In this document: piece by piece, positions 62,460-64,000 of the stretch
How positions within the stretch are numbered: position 1 is the first letter of the stretch
Layout of the letters: each line of letters begins with the position of its first letter
Assembly: GCF_024808255.1 (NCBI RefSeq)
Contig: NZ_JANTYS010000004.1
Span: 346,328 to 410,327, forward strand
Direction of reading: 5' to 3'
Source: Mucilaginibacter dorajii
GTDB taxonomy: Bacteria; Bacteroidota; Bacteroidia; Sphingobacteriales; Sphingobacteriaceae
DNA length: 64,000 bases
The notes under the pieces: model-generated
Database searches by the model: none
What the model was told of the DNA's origin: nothing
The model's input: the letters and a program-made list of their open reading frames with translations, nothing else
Program-made: the position numbers and the translations under genes

Positions 62460-62843
62460 GTGACGGTGTATGTGTCCCTGGCTTTTTAGTGATAACATTC
62501 AACGAGGTTGCATTTTAGGGGAAGTGGAAAGGTTGGGCTTATGGAAGGATGTTGTCCACTTATATAAGAAACAGGTGGGGGCAGGGAAACGGACGGACGG
62601 GACGCGCTGCTTTTCGCGATAGGGATGGAAATGGATACCGGCCCCGCGCCTAATGCCTTGCGCAGTATGAATGTACAGCCCGGGCCGCAGGCATTGCCCC
62701 ACAAAACGTTAGATTTTCTTAAAACTATACCTGTAAACAGGTATTTCCTTATTGTTGTATTTAAAGTTAATTTGATTCAATTAACAATCAATGGTTTATG
62801 ATCTACTTTGTAGGTTAATTAATTTAAAGGAAATAACAGGCTT
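62460..62843. other. intergenic stretch around structured repeat copy 3
   Basis: No gene is supported. It holds a GGACGGACGGGACGCG stretch, structured repeat copy 3 (62613-62698) and an AT-rich promoter-like region before the XRE gene. Confidence 0.6.
62613..62698 (+). repeat. GC-rich structured repeat, copy 3
   Basis: This is nearly identical to 54438-54527 over ATAGGGATGGAAATGGATAC to GGGCCGCAGGCATTGCC. Its end pair is GCGAT/ATTGC, so the G-T pair replaces the A-T pair of copy 2 and pairing is kept. Confidence 0.75.
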
Positions 62844-63182
62844 ATGAAAGCACTCGGACAAAACATTCGTACTTTACGTCATCAAAAGGGTTGGAGCCAG
62901 GAGGATGTTGCCAGGCAGCTGGATATTTCGGTGCCGGCGTTTTCAAAAATTGAAACCGGCATTACCGATATCAACCTGTCGCGAATGGAACAGATTGCCG
63001 GTATTTTTGGAATTTCGGCAGTACAGCTGCTAACGCTTAATGAGGATAACCAGGAAAAGTTTACCACCGAACTGGATGCAGTTAACAAACAATTGCTTGT
63101 AAGGGAAGCGGAGGTGATTGGATTGCAGAAAAAAGTGATAGCGCTTTTTGAGGAACTAAGGGGAACCAGGATACCCGCCTGA
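62844..63182 (+). CDS. XRE-family transcriptional regulator with coiled-coil tail
   Basis: This 112-residue protein has an XRE helix-turn-helix at about 6-62 (IRTLRHQKGWSQEDVARQLD, then VPAFSKIETGITDINLSRME) and a C-terminal heptad-like helix (about 70-108) that may dimerise. No toxin gene adjoins it. Targets are unknown. Confidence 0.85.
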   Translation: MKALGQNIRTLRHQKGWSQEDVARQLDISVPAFSKIETGITDINLSRMEQIAGIFGISAVQLLTLNEDNQEKFTTELDAVNKQLLVREAEVIGLQKKVIALFEELRGTRIPA

Positions 63183-63378
63183 CCATTTTATTGAACAGGC
63201 TGTTCAACAGTTTTTTGTTTGCAAAATAACACGCTGATGATTGGCAGGCTGGTTTGTGGTGCAATATTGCTTATGGCGATAAAACTATTTGCCAGTTGGT
63301 TAATTTTACTGTTGCTTTTGAAATTTGATTGTTTTGGCATTATGTTGGTAATGAAGCTGCTACATCAACATATCCCCA

Positions 63379-63609
63379 ATGGAAAACACCCATGTTACCT
63401 ATTATTGCTTCAATAAAAACTGCAGTGTATCTATTTATAACACCGATACCGCGATAACCTTACTGATGCCTTATGATGAGATTACCTTTGCTGCACCGCA
63501 ACGATGTGCGCTATGCAGTTGCCAGCTAATTTCGTGGATAGACCTTGATGTAAAAAGTTTGCTGCTGGGCCAGCACATTCCATCGGTATTGTACAGGCAG
63601 GCATCTTGA
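63379..63609 (+). CDS. possible small zinc-ribbon-like protein
   Basis: This 76-residue frame has CFNKNC near residue 10 and CALCSC at about 43-48, spaced like a zinc ribbon. No ribosome-binding site is clear, and a hydrophobic frame at 63237-63416 overlaps its start in another phase. It may be real, but support is weak. Confidence 0.35.
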   Translation: MENTHVTYYCFNKNCSVSIYNTDTAITLLMPYDEITFAAPQRCALCSCQLISWIDLDVKSLLLGQHIPSVLYRQAS

Positions 63610-63661
63610 TATAGCGATGGTGACAGCATGTAAGATGTTTACATTGTTGGGAGAAACCTGT

Positions 63662-63714
63662 AGCAGTTTTGGAGTAAAGATTTTTGGAGCAAGGAGCAAG
63701 GACTTTGGGAAGGG
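63662..63714 (+). repeat. ttttggagcaaggag repeats
   Basis: TTTTGGAGTAAAGATTTTTG and GAGCAAGGAGCAAGGACTTT belong to the family at 5852-5928 and 54541-54598. Confidence 0.6.
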
Positions 63715-63766
63715 AGAGTGAAAATTGTTTCGTTGCTTGAACCTATTTATGCCGTATCCCATTTTT

Positions 63767-63858
63767 CTGTCATCCTGACGAAGGAAGGATCTATTCTACG
63801 CCATGCCTGTTTCGCCCTTAAAGTTTGCGAATAGATGCTTCGTACCTCAGCATGACAG
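63767..63858. repeat. palindromic GTCATCCTGA element at the window end
   Basis: CTGTCATCCTGA and TCAGCATGACAG bound a 92-bp member of the family, with GGATCTATTC and GAATAGATGC arms inside. Bases 63610-64000 contain no supported gene. Confidence 0.75.
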
Positions 63859-63908
63859 GGTGGAGAAGGGCGACATGTTTACTGATTCTATGCCATTACA
63901 AACCAAAA

Positions 63909-63948
63909 GAGGCTGTATCATAAATCATGATCAGCCTCTTTTTTATTA
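63909..63948. terminator. intrinsic terminator near the window end
   Basis: GAGGCTG and CAGCCTC, with an inner ATCAT/ATGAT pair, form a hairpin followed by a T-run and preceded by an A-run. It could end transcripts from either side. Confidence 0.75.
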
Positions 63949-64000
63949 CTAATGTTTTATTGCTGTAAATTCAAATATCTATTTATTGTTTAATTTGTTT

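Noticed and set aside
63219..63416. 65-codon hydrophobic ORF after the XRE gene
   Set aside because: It uses a TTG or a weak ATG, overlaps another frame and has irregular composition after the first helix. There is too little support.

Overview
The window looks like a piece of chromosome from a Bacteroidota bacterium of the Sphingobacteriaceae, most like Mucilaginibacter or a close relative. This is inferred from protein style, from -7 promoter boxes of the TAnnTTTG type, from weak Shine-Dalgarno sites, and from the many palindromic intergenic repeats typical of that group. No rRNA, tRNA, CRISPR array or transposase was found.

Bases 1-30600 are mostly housekeeping. The end of a respiratory complex I operon (nuoL partial, nuoM, nuoN) is followed by an ammonium channel, an AlkB-type dioxygenase, an exported amidohydrolase and a PurF-type amidotransferase. 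Then come a LysE exporter, a sugar MFS permease, dCMP deaminase, cmk, fmt, a NamZ-type (DUF1343) muramidase and a LolC/E-like permease. A sigma factor operon encodes a protein joining an inner-membrane helix to an outer-membrane-barrel-like domain. The stretch ends with mazG, mnmD, a persulfide-dioxygenase-like/rhodanese protein, ferritin and several small conserved proteins.

Bases 30700-44100 are an alpha-glucan (maltodextrin/glycogen) cluster on the plus strand: exported neopullulanase-like GH13, beta-phosphoglucomutase, GH65 phosphorylase, second exported GH13, SLC45-type MFS transporter, GH31 alpha-glucosidase, and a branching enzyme with a Lys/Ala/Pro-rich tail. Exported amylases would cut glucans, the MFS protein would import maltose, and GH65 plus beta-PGM would yield glucose and glucose 6-phosphate.

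Bases 44700-55250 are an accessory island. It holds a RepA-like ATPase, a toxin-antitoxin-like pair bracketed by a 59-bp direct repeat, and a tightly overlapping, AT-rich six-gene minus-strand operon (53031 to 47676). The operon encodes a small protein starting Met-Gly-Gly, a PfkB kinase/nucleoside deoxyribosyltransferase fusion, a QueC-like enzyme, an ABC-type ATPase, a DUF4435 TOPRIM-like protein and a dGTPase. The ATPase/DUF4435 pair recalls the PARIS phage-defence system, QueC-like enzymes occur in Qat and type IV CBASS, and dGTPases can be antiviral. I know of no described system with this combination, so it is the main candidate for something new. Its upstream side (53580-55230) is packed with repeats: a MITE-like element with 17-bp perfect ends, a pair of roughly 245-bp inverted repeats, a 98-bp tandem array and a GC-rich structured element present three times in the window.

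Bases 55262-64000 return to ordinary genes: an OprB-type porin, the Mg2+ P-type ATPase mgtA with a small overlapping membrane-peptide gene behind it, a divergent two-component system, an XRE regulator and a few small or uncertain ORFs.
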